Source: Pseudomonas putida | GTDB taxonomy: Bacteria > Pseudomonadota > Gammaproteobacteria > Pseudomonadales > Pseudomonadaceae | Assembly (NCBI RefSeq): GCF_003228315.1 | Contig: NZ_CP029693.1 | Location: forward strand, 3,046,001 to 3,110,000 | Direction of reading: 5' to 3' | Length of the DNA stretch: 64,000 bases | Shown here: one piece after another, positions 36,778 to 48,275 of the stretch | Layout: each line of letters opens with the position of its first letter | How positions within the stretch are numbered: the stretch's first letter is position 1 | Made by a program: the position numbers and the translations under genes | The notes under the pieces: generated by a model | What the model was told of the DNA's origin: nothing | What the model saw: the letters and a program-made list of their open reading frames with translations, nothing else | Database searches by the model: none

Positions 36778-37521
36778 ATGTCATCAACCGTTGCCCGCCC
36801 TGCCTCTCGACCACTCAACCTGTGGGTGTGTCTGGGCGTTCCCGCCATCACGGCCATCATTCTGGTCCTGCTCGAACTGACCTCACTGGACATGGATCTG
36901 GCGAGGATGTTCTACGACCCTGCGGCTGGAGACTTCATCGGGCGCCACAGTTACTTCCTCGAAACCATCCTGCATGACCGTGCCAAACAGGTAGTCATCG
37001 CTTTCTCGGTGTTCGCGATCCTCGGCTTCATCGGTTCGTTTTTCATCGACAGGCTCAAGCCGTTCAAACGGGAGCTGGGCTGCCTGGTGTTGTCGCTGGG
37101 TCTGGCAACGTCCTTTGTCACGCCCATGAAAGCGGTGACAGCGGTGCAATGCCCGTGGAGCCTGGAACAGTTCGGCGGCCACGAAAAGTACAGCGAACTG
37201 CTGAGCCCTCGCCCACATACCGACAAACCCGGGCGCTGCTGGCCTGGCGGACATGCCGCGACGGGCTTCACGTTGTTTGCGCTGTTCTTCGTATTGCGTG
37301 ACCGTCGCCCACGACTGGCCCGCGCGGCGCTCGTCTTCGCTTTCGCACTGGGTACGGTGTTTTCCGTTGGCCGGATGATGCAAGGCGCGCACTTCTTTTC
37401 GCACAACGTGTGGACGGCAGTGTTCTGCTGGCTGATTTGCCTGGGTTCGTATTACTGGATTCTGTATCGACCGGCGTCCAAGACTGAGCCCGTAACCAAG
37501 GCCAAGACTGTCGGCGCCTGA
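36778..37521 (+). CDS. PAP2 family membrane phosphatase
   Basis: A 247-residue protein with about six hydrophobic segments and PAP2 signatures: PGGHAATG (156-163) in place of PSGH, and GRMMQGAHFFSH (198-209) in place of the SRx5Hx3D motif. The position usually held by Asp is His209. The first motif (KAVTAVQCPW) is also atypical. This fits the COG3907-like branch of membrane-associated PAP2 enzymes. It probably removes phosphate from a lipid or an undecaprenyl or lipid A pyrophosphate. AGGA precedes ATG 36778. It lies downstream of the LTA-synthase-like gene, beyond a terminator. Confidence 0.82.
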   Translation: MSSTVARPASRPLNLWVCLGVPAITAIILVLLELTSLDMDLARMFYDPAAGDFIGRHSYFLETILHDRAKQVVIAFSVFAILGFIGSFFIDRLKPFKRELGCLVLSLGLATSFVTPMKAVTAVQCPWSLEQFGGHEKYSELLSPRPHTDKPGRCWPGGHAATGFTLFALFFVLRDRRPRLARAALVFAFALGTVFSVGRMMQGAHFFSHNVWTAVFCWLICLGSYYWILYRPASKTEPVTKAKTVGA

Positions 37522-37533
37522 AATACGATCCAT

Positions 37534-37622
37534 TGTAGGAGCGAGCCTGCTCGCGATTGCGGTGGATCAGTCACCGCTCCATCGCCGGGCAAATCGCCAT
37601 CGCGAGCAGGCTCGCTCCCACA
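37534..37622. repeat. REPIN, short subtype
   Basis: Arms TGTAGGAGCGAGCCTGCTCG and its complement ending GCTCCCACA, between the convergent PAP2 and groL genes. Confidence 0.9.
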
Positions 37623-37656
37623 TGGGTCCGATGTGAAATTCAGAAATCCCGGCAAT

Positions 37657-37691
37657 AAAAAACCCCGCCTGCTTTCGCAGGCGGGGTTTTT
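37657..37691. terminator. groSL terminator (bidirectional)
   Basis: Stem AACCCCGCCTGC / GCAGGCGGGGTT with loop TTTC, flanked by an A run on one side and T run on the other. Confidence 0.93.
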
Positions 37692-37712
37692 CGTTACAGG
37701 GGTAAGGCTGGC

Positions 37713-39371
<1,659 letters not shown>

Positions 39372-39408
39372 TTAAATACTTTGTAGTAGCGGGAAAATGA
39401 GCGGGAAA

Positions 39409-39702
39409 TCAGCCTTCGATAACAGCGAGAATCTCGTTCTCAGCCATTACCAGCAGGTCTTCGCCGTCGACTTTCACAGTGTTGCTGCCGGAGTAAGGAC
39501 CGAACACAACCTTGTCGCCCACTTTGACGGACAGTGCACGCACTTCACCGTTTTCCAGCACGCGGCCGGTACCTACAGCGAGGATTTCGCCGCTGTTGGC
39601 TTTTTCGGCTGCCGAACCTGGCAGGACGATACCGCCAGCGGTTTTCTTTTCTTCTTCGCTGCGACGGATGACGACGCGGTCATGCAGAGGACGAAGCTTC
39701 AT
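39409..39702 (-). CDS. groS: 10 kDa co-chaperonin GroES
   Basis: A 97-residue GroES. It starts [14 protein letters not shown] and contains the mobile loop ([16 protein letters not shown]) that binds GroEL. AGGAG is upstream of the ATG. It is the first gene of the groSL operon. Confidence 0.99.
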   Translation of the reverse strand: MKLRPLHDRVVIRRSEEEKKTAGGIVLPGSAAEKANSGEILAVGTGRVLENGEVRALSVKVGDKVVFGPYSGSNTVKVDGEDLLVMAENEILAVIEG

Positions 39703-39871
39703 TGTCGATCTCTCCTAATTGTGGTTTTCATCGGCCGGTGTAGTCCCGGCGGGTTAACAAAGTCCGGCGGTGCCGGGTGCGGCTCGACGAGCGAGACGCG
39801 GAAGTCTGTCTGGCGCAATTGCCAGAAACCTTGCGGTGACCGTTACATAAGGGCGCATAAGCTTATTACAA

Positions 39872-39897
39872 GGGTGGGGATCGAAAAATTTTCAGGT
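39872..39897 (-). promoter_or_regulatory. Possible sigma-32 promoter of groSL
   Basis: On the minus strand CCTGAAA and CCCCACCC resemble the heat-shock -35 (CTTGAAA) and -10 (CCCCATNT). The spacer is about 2 bases shorter than in E. coli groE, so the call is tentative. Confidence 0.35.
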
Positions 39898-39906
39898 CGA
39901 TTCCCC

Positions 39907-39938
39907 GCAAACGAACACGGCACCCGAAGGTGCCGTGT
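39907..39938 (-). terminator. fxsA terminator
   Basis: A perfect hairpin ACACGGCACC / GGTGCCGTGT with loop CGAA, followed on the minus strand by a weak T-rich stretch. It separates fxsA from groS. Confidence 0.75.
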
Positions 39939-39950
39939 GAATACGTGTGG

Positions 39951-40427
39951 TTACTTGCTGTCGCGGTGTTCGAATTCGCCTTCGATCACATTGGGCTCCC
40001 GACCCAGCGGCTCACGCGGCGAGGGACCGCCACGGGGCTGAAGGTCGTCGGCGAATGCACGCTGGCGGATTGCCTGTTCCTCGGCACGCTGACGCATCTT
40101 GTTGGCCAGCAGACGGCGGCTCATCGGTAACAGCATGATCAAGCCGATCACGTCGCTGATGAAGCCCGGAAGAATCAACAAACCACCGGCCAGTGCCAGC
40201 ATCAGGCCTTCGAGCATGGTCTGCGCCGGCAGTTCACCGCGATTCAGGCTTTCACGGGCACGCAATGCCGTAGCCAGGCCCGCTACCCGCAGCACGAAAA
40301 TACCGAACATCGAGCCAAGAATGATCAGCAGCAGGGCCGGGAAGAACCCGATAGCCCCTGCCACCTTGACGAATACGAACAGCTCCAGCACCGGAAACAG
40401 CAGAAAGAGCAACAAAAAAGGGCGCAT
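39951..40427 (-). CDS. fxsA: FxsA family membrane protein
   Basis: A 158-residue inner-membrane protein with hydrophobic segments at residues 3-19, 23-45 and 70-100, and a charged C-terminal tail. FxsA in E. coli counters F exclusion of phage T7; the cellular role is unclear. The start at 40427 (MRPFLLLFLLFPVLELFVF) has GAGGAA 8 bases upstream. It is upstream of groSL on the same strand, as in PAO1. Confidence 0.88.
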   Translation of the reverse strand: MRPFLLLFLLFPVLELFVFVKVAGAIGFFPALLLIILGSMFGIFVLRVAGLATALRARESLNRGELPAQTMLEGLMLALAGGLLILPGFISDVIGLIMLLPMSRRLLANKMRQRAEEQAIRQRAFADDLQPRGGPSPREPLGREPNVIEGEFEHRDSK

Positions 40428-40493
40428 CAAATAGTTCCTCAACGCAAGAATGCCTTGCCAGTTCAACCTAGATGACGTCGCCGATTCGTGAAT

Positions 40494-41225
40494 TCAAGCG
40501 TCGGCCACTTCATTTTTCGGCCAATGTTCGGCGTGAGCCAGGAAAACCAAGGCCTCGCGAACTTGTGTCGGGGTATTACATGGGGCTTGGAAAGGTAGCC
40601 AGTAGATCCCCTGGCCGATACGCAAATGCATGCCCTCGGTATCGATCCCGACCATTTGTGCCGGTGCGGTTTTCGGCAATCCCGCCAGGTCGACGTAGTG
40701 GGCAATGGCCTTGGCGTGATCATCATTCATGTGTTCGACCATGCTCACTTCGGCCTTGCCGGCGAAAGGGTTAGCCAGTGTCAGGTCATTGACCCAGTGG
40801 ATGGCGCCAAAACCGCCGATGTAGCGATGACGTACCGGTTGCAGCACCCAGAAATCGAAATCATGGGCCTTGTGATAATTGCGCGAGTCGGGGAAGTAAC
40901 GGTAGTAGCGCTCGGCTGCGGCCTCGATGGCCGCCTCATCCTCGATCCGTTGGGCCTCTGCCAGATAGGTCAGGCGCCCGACGGCCTGAACGTCTTCAGC
41001 TTCACGCTCGCCCACCAGCAAAGAACATTTGGGATCCTTTTGCAGGTTGTGCGTGTGCTGGGCGATGCGGCTGATCAGAATCAGCGGCCGCCCCAACTCG
41101 TCCAGACAGTAGGGAACCACGGAACCGAACGGGAAACCGGGCATGGCCTTGGAGAGCGTCGACAGGACTCCGCGGTATTCCTTGAGCAGCAATTCTCGTG
41201 CATGCTTGGCAACTTCAACGCTCAA
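40494..41225 (-). CDS. HugZ/pyridoxamine-oxidase-like protein with DUF2470 domain
   Basis: A 243-residue protein. The N-terminal split-barrel FMN-type domain (YRGVLSTLSKAMPGFPFGSVVPY, HTHNLQKDPKCSLLVGE) is followed by a DUF2470 domain (VEHMNDDHAKAIAHYVDLAG). This layout is that of the HugZ heme-utilisation family; whether this one degrades heme is unknown. The start is TTG at 41225, supported by AAGGAG 7 bases upstream and by the absence of an ATG before residue 28. Confidence 0.85.
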   Translation of the reverse strand: MSVEVAKHARELLLKEYRGVLSTLSKAMPGFPFGSVVPYCLDELGRPLILISRIAQHTHNLQKDPKCSLLVGEREAEDVQAVGRLTYLAEAQRIEDEAAIEAAAERYYRYFPDSRNYHKAHDFDFWVLQPVRHRYIGGFGAIHWVNDLTLANPFAGKAEVSMVEHMNDDHAKAIAHYVDLAGLPKTAPAQMVGIDTEGMHLRIGQGIYWLPFQAPCNTPTQVREALVFLAHAEHWPKNEVADA

Positions 41226-41388
41226 TTTATGACTCCTTATATAGAATCCGTCAGAAAAACGGACAGGCGACTGATGATAGTTTCAGTACGCCATCGGGGC
41301 AGTTCTCATGTGCAGCCAGGCCACGTCGGGCGCAGATCGAGAGGCTCACTATAAAAAAACCAATCAGACCTGCTACCGGGGCATGCGA

Positions 41389-42147
41389 ATGCAACTCACT
41401 GACAAAGTAATCATTATCACTGGCGGTTGCCAGGGTTTGGGCCGCTCCATGGCCGAGTATTTCGCCGGCAAGGGCGCGAAGCTGGCGCTGGTCGACCTCA
41501 ATCAGGAAAAGCTCGACGAGGCCGTGGCCGCCTGCCAGGCCAAAGGCGTCGAAGCCCGCGCTTACCTGTGCAACGTGGCCAATGAAGAGCAGGTAACTCA
41601 CATGGTCGCTCAGGTCGCTGATGATTTTGGCGCGATCCATGGCCTGATCAATAACGCCGGCATCCTGCGCGACGGGCTGCTGCTCAAGGCCAAGGATGGC
41701 GAGATGACCAAAATGAGCCTGGCCCAGTGGCAGGCGGTCATCGACGTCAATCTGACCGGGGTGTTCCTGTGCACCCGTGAGGTCGCGGCGAAAATGGTCG
41801 AGCTGAACAATACCGGCGCGATCATCAATATCTCGTCGATCTCCCGTGCTGGCAACGTCGGCCAGACCAACTACTCCGCCGCCAAGGCCGGTGTCGCCGC
41901 CGCGACCGTGACCTGGGCCAAGGAACTCGCGCGCTACGGCATTCGTGTGGCCGGCATTGCGCCAGGCTTCATTGAAACCGAGATGACCCTGGGCATGAAG
42001 CCTGAAGCGCTGGAAAAGATGACATCGGGGATTCCGCTCAAGCGCATGGGCAAGCCGGAAGAGATCGCCCATTCGGCGGCCTACATTTTCGAGAACGACT
42101 ACTACACCGGTCGGATTCTGGAGATGGATGGCGGGTTGCGGATCTAA
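41389..42147 (+). CDS. SDR family oxidoreductase (FabG-like)
   Basis: A 252-residue classical short-chain dehydrogenase. Cofactor motif TGGCQGLG (residues 13-20), NNAG in the middle, [19 protein letters not shown] with the catalytic Ser, Tyr and Lys, and PGFIETEMT near the C-terminus. It resembles 3-oxoacyl-ACP reductases but is unlinked to fatty-acid genes. ATG 41389 is 7 bases after GGGG. The substrate is unknown. Confidence 0.9.
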   Translation: MQLTDKVIIITGGCQGLGRSMAEYFAGKGAKLALVDLNQEKLDEAVAACQAKGVEARAYLCNVANEEQVTHMVAQVADDFGAIHGLINNAGILRDGLLLKAKDGEMTKMSLAQWQAVIDVNLTGVFLCTREVAAKMVELNNTGAIINISSISRAGNVGQTNYSAAKAGVAAATVTWAKELARYGIRVAGIAPGFIETEMTLGMKPEALEKMTSGIPLKRMGKPEEIAHSAAYIFENDYYTGRILEMDGGLRI

Positions 42148-42163
42148 GACTTGCCACAAAACA

Positions 42164-42254
42164 CTGTGGGAGCGAGCTTGCTCGCGATTGCGGAATGTCA
42201 GACACCTCAATGGTGAATGTGACGCCCTCATCGCGAGCAAGCTCGCTCCCACAG
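42164..42254. repeat. REPIN, GAGCTTGCTCGC variant
   Basis: Arms CTGTGGGAGCGAGCTTGCTC and its complement GAGCAAGCTCGCTCCCACAG, about 90 bases, between the convergent SDR and apbC genes. Confidence 0.9.
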
Positions 42255-42278
42255 GTTCTGTGTCTTATTCGACGGGCT

Positions 42279-43373
42279 TCAATCGTCGCTGATGGTGATG
42301 TTCGGCATTGCCGGCGTTGCCGCTTCCTGCAACACGATCCGCGCGCCGACATGGCGAGCCAGCTCCTGGTAAACCATGGCGATCTGGCTGTCCGGCTCGG
42401 CGATGACCGTCGGCTTGCCGCCATCGGCCTGCTCACGGATGACCATCGACAGTGGTAGCGACGCCAGCAGTTCGACGCCGTACTGGCTGGCCAGTTTCAC
42501 CCCGCCGCCCTCACCGAACAGATGCTCTGCGTGTCCGCAATTGGAGCAGATGTGTACAGCCATGTTTTCCACCACGCCCAATACCGGGATGTTGACCTTG
42601 CGGAACATCTCCACCCCCTTGCGCGCGTCGAGCAGTGCCAGGTCCTGAGGTGTGGTGACGATGACCGCGCCGGCCACCGGGACTTTCTGCGCCAGGGTCA
42701 ACTGGATGTCGCCGGTGCCAGGCGGCATGTCGATGACCAGATAATCCAGGTCACCCCATGCGGTCTGGGTCACCAGTTGCAGCAAGGCGCCGGACACCAT
42801 GGGTCCGCGCCAGACCATCGGCGTGTTGTCGTCGGTCAGGAACGCCATGGACATCACTTCGACACCGTGGGACTGGATCGGCACGAACCACTTCTGATCC
42901 TTGATCTGCGGGCGGGTGCCTTCGGCGATGCCAAACATGATGCCCTGGCTTGGGCCATAGATGTCGGCATCGAGGATGCCGACCTTGGCGCCTTCTCGGG
43001 CCAGGGCCAGGGCCAGATTGGCGGCAGTCGTGGACTTGCCCACGCCACCCTTGCCGGAGGCCACGGCCACCACATTCTTGACGTTGGCCAGACCCGGGAC
43101 TTGCGCTTGAGCCTTGTGCGCGGCAATCACACTGGTGATATCGACGCGGGCGCTGGTGACGCCATCGAGGCCTTCGATGGCCATTTGCAGCATTTGCGCC
43201 CAACCGCTCTTGAACAGACCGGCGGCGTAGCCCAGTTCGAGCTGAACGCTGACACGGTCGCCCTGCACATCGATGTTGCGCACACACCCGGCGCTGACCG
43301 GGTCCTGGTTCAGGTAAGGATCGGTGTATTGGCGAAGGACGGCTTCCACCGCTGCGCGATTGACGGCGCTCAT
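42279..43373 (-). CDS. apbC: Iron-sulfur cluster carrier ApbC/Mrp
   Basis: A 364-residue P-loop protein. It has an N-terminal MIP18-like domain (VLRQYTDPYLNQDPVSAG), a deviant Walker A (GKGGVGKST), DADIYGPSQ, IDMPPGTGD and a CxxC cluster site (CSNCGH). It carries and delivers Fe-S clusters in the cytosol. GGAG precedes ATG 43373. It is divergent from metG, a pairing conserved in many gammaproteobacteria. Confidence 0.94.
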   Translation of the reverse strand: MSAVNRAAVEAVLRQYTDPYLNQDPVSAGCVRNIDVQGDRVSVQLELGYAAGLFKSGWAQMLQMAIEGLDGVTSARVDITSVIAAHKAQAQVPGLANVKNVVAVASGKGGVGKSTTAANLALALAREGAKVGILDADIYGPSQGIMFGIAEGTRPQIKDQKWFVPIQSHGVEVMSMAFLTDDNTPMVWRGPMVSGALLQLVTQTAWGDLDYLVIDMPPGTGDIQLTLAQKVPVAGAVIVTTPQDLALLDARKGVEMFRKVNIPVLGVVENMAVHICSNCGHAEHLFGEGGGVKLASQYGVELLASLPLSMVIREQADGGKPTVIAEPDSQIAMVYQELARHVGARIVLQEAATPAMPNITISDD

Positions 43374-43526
43374 GGGCAACTCCGGTAACAAGACAGGGAA
43401 AATATGGCGGGTATCCTACCCCTTCTGTCCTCCGGACGGCACGCCCGGCAACTATTTGCAGGGGTGAAATATCTTTCCCGGCGCTTTATAGTGGCCGACC
43501 TCCGTTTCATCAAGTAGCCGAGCCCC

Positions 43527-45578
43527 ATGTCCGAGCCACGCAAGATTCTCGTCACCAGCGCCCTGCCCTATGCCAATGGTTCGATTCACCTTGGCCATAT
43601 GCTGGAATACATCCAGACCGATATGTGGGTGCGCTTCCAGAAGCACCGCGGCAATCAATGCATTTATGTCTGCGCCGACGACGCCCACGGTTCGGCGATC
43701 ATGCTGCGCGCGGAAAAGGAAGGCATCACCCCGGAACAACTGATCGCCAACGTCCAGGCTGAACACAGCAGCGACTTTGCCGACTTCCTGGTGGACTTCG
43801 ACAATTTCCACTCCACTCACGCCGAAGAAAACCGTGAGCTGTCGAGCCATATCTACCTGAAACTGCGCGACGCCGGGCACATCGCCACGCGTTCGATCAC
43901 CCAGTATTTCGACCCGGAAAAGAAAATGTTCCTGGCCGACCGCTTCATCAAGGGCACCTGCCCGAAATGCGGCACGGAAGACCAGTACGGCGACAACTGC
44001 GAAAAATGCGGCGCCACCTACGCTCCGACCGACCTGAAGGATCCGAAGTCTGCGATCTCCGGCGCCACACCGGTGCTCAAGGACTCCCAGCACTTCTTCT
44101 TCAAGCTGCCGGACTTCCAGGAAATGCTGCAAACCTGGACCCGTAGCGGCACCCTGCAAGACGCCGTTGCCAACAAGATCGCCGAATGGCTGGATGCCGG
44201 CCTGCAACAATGGGACATCTCCCGTGATGCGCCGTATTTCGGCTTCGAAATTCCCGACGAGCCGGGCAAATATTTCTACGTGTGGCTGGATGCGCCGATC
44301 GGCTACATGGCGAGCTTCAAGAACCTGTGCAACCGCACGCCGGAGCTGGACTTCGACGCGTTCTGGGGCAAGGACTCCACTGCCGAGCTGTACCACTTCA
44401 TCGGCAAGGACATCGTCAACTTCCACGCCCTGTTCTGGCCAGCCATGCTCGAAGGCGCGGGCTACCGCAAGCCGACCGGGATCAACGTGCACGGCTACCT
44501 GACCGTCAACGGTCAGAAAATGTCCAAGTCCCGCGGCACCTTCATCAAGGCCCGGACCTATCTGGATCACCTGTCGCCGGAGTACCTGCGTTACTACTAC
44601 GCCTCCAAGCTGAGCCGTGGCGTCGACGACCTGGACCTGAACCTCGAAGACTTTGTGCAGAAGGTCAACTCCGACCTGGTGGGCAAAGTCGTCAACATCG
44701 CCAGCCGTTGCGCCGGTTTCATCCACAAAGGCAACGCCGGCGTGATGGTCGACACCAATGCCGCGCCGGAGCTGACCGAAGCGTTCCTGGCCGCCGCGCC
44801 TGGCATCGCCGACGCCTATGAAGCCCGCGATTTCGCCCGCGCCATGCGCGAAATCATGGCCCTGGCCGACCGTGCCAACGCCTGGATCGCCGACAAGGCA
44901 CCCTGGTCGTTGAACAAGCAGGAAGGCAAGCAGGATGAAGTCCAGGCCATCTGCGCCACCGGCGTCAACCTGTTCCGCCAGTTGGTGATTTTCCTCAAGC
45001 CCGTGCTGCCGCTGCTGGCCGCCGATGCCGAGGCATTCCTGAATGTCGCGCCATTGACCTGGAACGACCACGCCATCTGGCTGGCCAACCATCAGCTGAA
45101 CGAATTCAAACCGCTGATGACTCGGATCGACCCGGTCAAGGTACAAGCCATGACCGACGCCTCCAAAGAGGACCTGACTGCCAGCCAGACCGACACCGGC
45201 GCAGCTCAACCTGCCGGTAACGGCGAGCTGGCCAAGGATCCGCTGTCGCCGGAAATCGATTTCGACACCTTTGCCGCCGTCGACCTGCGCGTCGCGCTGA
45301 TCGTCAAGGCTGAGCACGTGGAAGGCGCCGACAAGCTGCTGCGCCTGACCCTGGACATCGGCGACGAGCAACGCAACGTGTTCTCCGGCATCAAGAGCGC
45401 TTACCCGGATCCGTCCAAGCTCGACGGTCGCCTGACCATGATGATCGCCAACCTCAAGCCACGGAAAATGAAGTTCGGGATCTCCGAAGGCATGGTGATG
45501 GCAGCTGGTCCTGGCGGTGAAGAAATCTACCTGCTGAGCCCGGACAGCGGCGCCAAGCCCGGTCAGCGGATCAAGTAA
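43527..45578 (+). CDS. metG: Methionyl-tRNA synthetase
   Basis: A 683-residue class I aminoacyl-tRNA synthetase charging tRNA-Met. HIGH-type motif in [12 protein letters not shown], a zinc-knuckle region ([18 protein letters not shown]) and KMSKS. The C-terminal tRNA-binding OB domain ([20 protein letters not shown]) is present, which dimerises the enzyme. A terminator follows. Confidence 0.98.
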   Translation: MSEPRKILVTSALPYANGSIHLGHMLEYIQTDMWVRFQKHRGNQCIYVCADDAHGSAIMLRAEKEGITPEQLIANVQAEHSSDFADFLVDFDNFHSTHAEENRELSSHIYLKLRDAGHIATRSITQYFDPEKKMFLADRFIKGTCPKCGTEDQYGDNCEKCGATYAPTDLKDPKSAISGATPVLKDSQHFFFKLPDFQEMLQTWTRSGTLQDAVANKIAEWLDAGLQQWDISRDAPYFGFEIPDEPGKYFYVWLDAPIGYMASFKNLCNRTPELDFDAFWGKDSTAELYHFIGKDIVNFHALFWPAMLEGAGYRKPTGINVHGYLTVNGQKMSKSRGTFIKARTYLDHLSPEYLRYYYASKLSRGVDDLDLNLEDFVQKVNSDLVGKVVNIASRCAGFIHKGNAGVMVDTNAAPELTEAFLAAAPGIADAYEARDFARAMREIMALADRANAWIADKAPWSLNKQEGKQDEVQAICATGVNLFRQLVIFLKPVLPLLAADAEAFLNVAPLTWNDHAIWLANHQLNEFKPLMTRIDPVKVQAMTDASKEDLTASQTDTGAAQPAGNGELAKDPLSPEIDFDTFAAVDLRVALIVKAEHVEGADKLLRLTLDIGDEQRNVFSGIKSAYPDPSKLDGRLTMMIANLKPRKMKFGISEGMVMAAGPGGEEIYLLSPDSGAKPGQRIK

Positions 45579-45595
45579 GGCACAGCGGTAAACCG

Positions 45596-45632
45596 ATCCC
45601 ACAGTCGTGCCTGGCGCGACTGTGGGATTTTC
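45596..45632 (+). terminator. metG terminator
   Basis: Stem ATCCCACAGTCG / CGACTGTGGGAT with a 9-base loop, followed by TTTT. Confidence 0.88.
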
Positions 45633-45719
45633 ATGTCCGGGCACCCTCCGTCACCGCCGGATAATGCCTAAGCTTTTTAGACCGCCGCTTGAAAAAGCCA
45701 CGTTCCCGTCGGCACGATC

Positions 45720-46289
45720 ATGACCGAAGCATTTCTCACGCTTGTCAGCACTGCCCTGATCAACAACCTCGTGTTGAATTGGCCGCTGGGCGTCGATCCG
45801 CTGCTGGCCAGCCAACGAAAGCAAGTTCACGCCTTGGGCATCGCAACGACATGCCTGATGGTTATCGTCGGTCTGCTCGGCTACGCGCTTTATCATTGGC
45901 TGCTGATCCCGTTGCAGCTCACGTCGCTGAACCTGTTCGTGTTCCTTCCCTTGAGCGTGCTGCTGATCAGCCCCTTGCTCACCGGCTTGTCAAAGATGCT
46001 CCCAACGTTGCCCTTCGACGGTCTCTGGCCACTGCTACTGGGCAACGCTGGCGTGCTGGGCGTAGCGCTTTTCAATGAGCGCAATGATCAGGGATTCCTG
46101 TCTGCCACGGCCCTGAGCCTGGACGCAGGACTCGGTTTCTGGCTGGTGCTGAGCCTGTTCAACGATCTGCGCCAACGCACAATCGACAACGATGTTCCCC
46201 TGCCCTTTCGCGGCCTGCCGATCGACCTGATCGGCGCCGGACTGATCGCAGTGGCTTTTCTCGGATTCAGCGGACTGATCAAAACATGA
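45720..46289 (+). CDS. rnfA: Rnf electron-transport complex subunit A
   Basis: A 189-residue inner-membrane protein with about six hydrophobic helices. The N-terminal [21 protein letters not shown] motif follows the RnfA/NqrE pattern (NN-x-V/I-L), although several residues usually conserved there are changed. It is the first gene of a tightly packed unit with rnfB, D, G, E and nth. Its stop overlaps the rnfB start (ATGA). The complex couples electron transfer to ion movement or to SoxR reduction. Confidence 0.85.
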   Translation: MTEAFLTLVSTALINNLVLNWPLGVDPLLASQRKQVHALGIATTCLMVIVGLLGYALYHWLLIPLQLTSLNLFVFLPLSVLLISPLLTGLSKMLPTLPFDGLWPLLLGNAGVLGVALFNERNDQGFLSATALSLDAGLGFWLVLSLFNDLRQRTIDNDVPLPFRGLPIDLIGAGLIAVAFLGFSGLIKT

Positions 46290-47302
46290 GTCTGATTCAA
46301 AGCATCGACGCGCTCCTGCCGCAGACCCAGTGCGGCAAATGCGGCCATCCCGGATGCAAGCCCTACGCTGAAGGCATCGCCAACGGCGAGCCGATCAACA
46401 AATGCCCACCGGGTGGCAACGAAACCATCAATGCCCTGGCCGAATTGCTGAATGTGCCGGTACTGGAGCTTGATGTAAGCCGCGGGCCGGCTCCCGCGCA
46501 GATCGCCTATATCCGCGAAGCCGAATGCATCGGCTGCACCAAATGCATCCAGGCCTGCCCGGTAGATGCCATCGTCGGCGCCGCCAAGCTGATGCACACG
46601 GTCATCATCGATGAATGCACCGGTTGCGATTTGTGTGTGGCACCTTGCCCCGTGGACTGCATCGAAATGCGGCCATTGCCGATAGCCACGGTTCTGCCGA
46701 TTGTCGGCGGCCTGGCCTTCAGCCTCGAAGAACAACAGGCCCGCGCGGCCAAACGCAATCACGCACGGCGCCGCTTTGAACAACGCAATGCCCGATTGCA
46801 ACGTGAAGAACAGCAGAAAGCCGCCGAGCGCCAGGCTCGGGCGCAACGGTCCGCCCAACCGGCTGAAGTGACTCTCGACCCGGTGCAGGCTGCGCTTGAG
46901 CGTGTACGCGCACAGAAAGCCGCCAATGCCGATGCGGCACTGAAAAAAGCCAAAATTGATGTTGCGATGAGCCGGGCGCAACTGACCAAATCCCTCAAGG
47001 CATTCGGCCATCCGCCGACCTTCGAACAGCAGTCGCAGTTGATTGTCCTGCAACAACAATTCGAGGCTGCCGAACAGGCACTCAAACAACTGGAAAACGC
47101 CGCGCCGCCTATGTCGACTCCGGCACCCTCGCCCGCTCCGGAGAAGAATGCCGAATTGAATCGGGCGAAGATCCAGTTGGCCATGCGCCGCGCGGAGCTG
47201 AAAAAGGCCCAGGCCGCCCAGGCATCCGCCGAGCAGATCGAAGCCCTGGAGCGTGCACTCGGCGAAGCCGAGCGTCTGGTGGATGCCCATGCCACTTCTT
47301 GA
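46286..47302 (+). CDS. rnfB: RnfB-like Fe-S protein with RnfC-like C-terminal tail
   Basis: A 338-residue protein. It has the RnfB four-Cys cluster motif (C16, C19, C24, C40 in [10 protein letters not shown]...CPPGG) and two ferredoxin-type 4Fe-4S motifs (C81-C91 [11 protein letters not shown] and C111-C121 [11 protein letters not shown]). Two things are odd. The N-terminal membrane segment of normal RnfB is missing: the protein starts directly at [10 protein letters not shown], and rnfA overlaps the start so no extension is possible. A charged Ala/Arg/Gln/Lys-rich tail (residues 140-338) resembles the C-terminal repeat region of RnfC, for example [19 protein letters not shown] and [12 protein letters not shown]. 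No rnfC follows. The gene is either a natural RnfB/RnfC-tail chimera or a divergent RnfB. Confidence 0.85.
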   Translation: MSLIQSIDALLPQTQCGKCGHPGCKPYAEGIANGEPINKCPPGGNETINALAELLNVPVLELDVSRGPAPAQIAYIREAECIGCTKCIQACPVDAIVGAAKLMHTVIIDECTGCDLCVAPCPVDCIEMRPLPIATVLPIVGGLAFSLEEQQARAAKRNHARRRFEQRNARLQREEQQKAAERQARAQRSAQPAEVTLDPVQAALERVRAQKAANADAALKKAKIDVAMSRAQLTKSLKAFGHPPTFEQQSQLIVLQQQFEAAEQALKQLENAAPPMSTPAPSPAPEKNAELNRAKIQLAMRRAELKKAQAAQASAEQIEALERALGEAERLVDAHATS

Positions 47303-48275
47303 GTCGGTCGACACCCGCCTGCAACAAGCCATGAAACTGGTGCTCCTGGCGACGCTGCCAGGGATGCTGGCGATGTTCTGGTTTTATGGCTGGGGTGTGC
47401 TGATCAATTTGCTGCTGGCCGGCATCGGGGCATTGGCCTCTGAAGCGGTAGCGCTGCACTTGCGCAAGCGTGCACTCCTGCCGACCTTGAGCGACGGCAG
47501 TGCCCTCGTCAGCGCCACGCTACTGGCTCTCGCCCTGCCGCCCTATTGTCCGTGGTGGCTCACCCTCAGCGCCGCCATGTTTGCGATGCTGTTCGGCAAG
47601 CATTTGTACGGCGGTGTCGGCAGTAATCCGTTCAACCCGGCCATGCTCGGTTTCGCTCTGGTAATGGTGACCTTTCCACAAGCAATGACCCAATGGCCCG
47701 CGGCCCATGGCATGGACTTGTGGGGCGGCTTGCAACAGGTCTTCGGCTTCGGTCAACAGCCGGACGCGTGGGTTGGGGCCACCGCACTGGACAGCCTGCG
47801 TATCAACAAAAGCCTGACTATGGACGAACTGTTCTCGACGAATCCTGCGTTCGGTCACTTCGGCGGTCGCGGCGTGGAATGGATCAACCTGGCCTTTCTC
47901 GCAGGCGGCGCATTCCTTCTGCAGCGGCGGCTGTACAGCTGGCATGCGCCGGTCGGCATGCTCGCCAGCCTGTTCATCATCAGCCTTTTGTGCTGGAACG
48001 GCTCCGGTTCGGATTCCCATGGCTCGCCGTTATTTCATCTGCTGACCGGCGCCAGCATGCTGGGTGCGTTTTTCATCGTCACGGAACCGGTGTCCGGCCC
48101 CAAAAGCGCCGGAGCGCGATTGATGTTCGGAATCGGTGTCGGGCTGCTGACGTACCTGATTCGAACCTGGGGCGGCTATCCGGACGGCGTGGCCTTCGCC
48201 GTGCTGTTGATGAACCTTTGTGTGCCGACGCTTGAGCGGCTTGTCGTCGCCAGACAGGAGCGAACCAGGCCATGA
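47289..48275 (+). CDS. rnfD: Rnf complex subunit D
   Basis: A 328-residue inner-membrane subunit with about nine hydrophobic helices. [16 protein letters not shown] and the flavin-attachment region GAT at 163-165 ([13 protein letters not shown]) are seen; RnfD carries a covalent FMN. It begins inside the end of rnfB (14-base overlap), directly where rnfC would normally lie. ATG 47283 is an alternative start two codons upstream. Confidence 0.92.
   Translation: MPLLESVDTRLQQAMKLVLLATLPGMLAMFWFYGWGVLINLLLAGIGALASEAVALHLRKRALLPTLSDGSALVSATLLALALPPYCPWWLTLSAAMFAMLFGKHLYGGVGSNPFNPAMLGFALVMVTFPQAMTQWPAAHGMDLWGGLQQVFGFGQQPDAWVGATALDSLRINKSLTMDELFSTNPAFGHFGGRGVEWINLAFLAGGAFLLQRRLYSWHAPVGMLASLFIISLLCWNGSGSDSHGSPLFHLLTGASMLGAFFIVTEPVSGPKSAGARLMFGIGVGLLTYLIRTWGGYPDGVAFAVLLMNLCVPTLERLVVARQERTRP

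Noticed and set aside
39872-39897. Strong call of a heat-shock promoter before groS
   Set aside because: Spacing is about 2 bases short and the -10 is imperfect; kept only as a low-confidence feature.
43456-43492. sigma-70 promoter of metG with TTGCAG and TATAGT
   Set aside because: The spacer is about 25 bases, too long for a normal promoter.
43452-45644. Antisense open frame of about 730 codons across metG
   Set aside because: Same explanation; metG on the plus strand is unmistakable.
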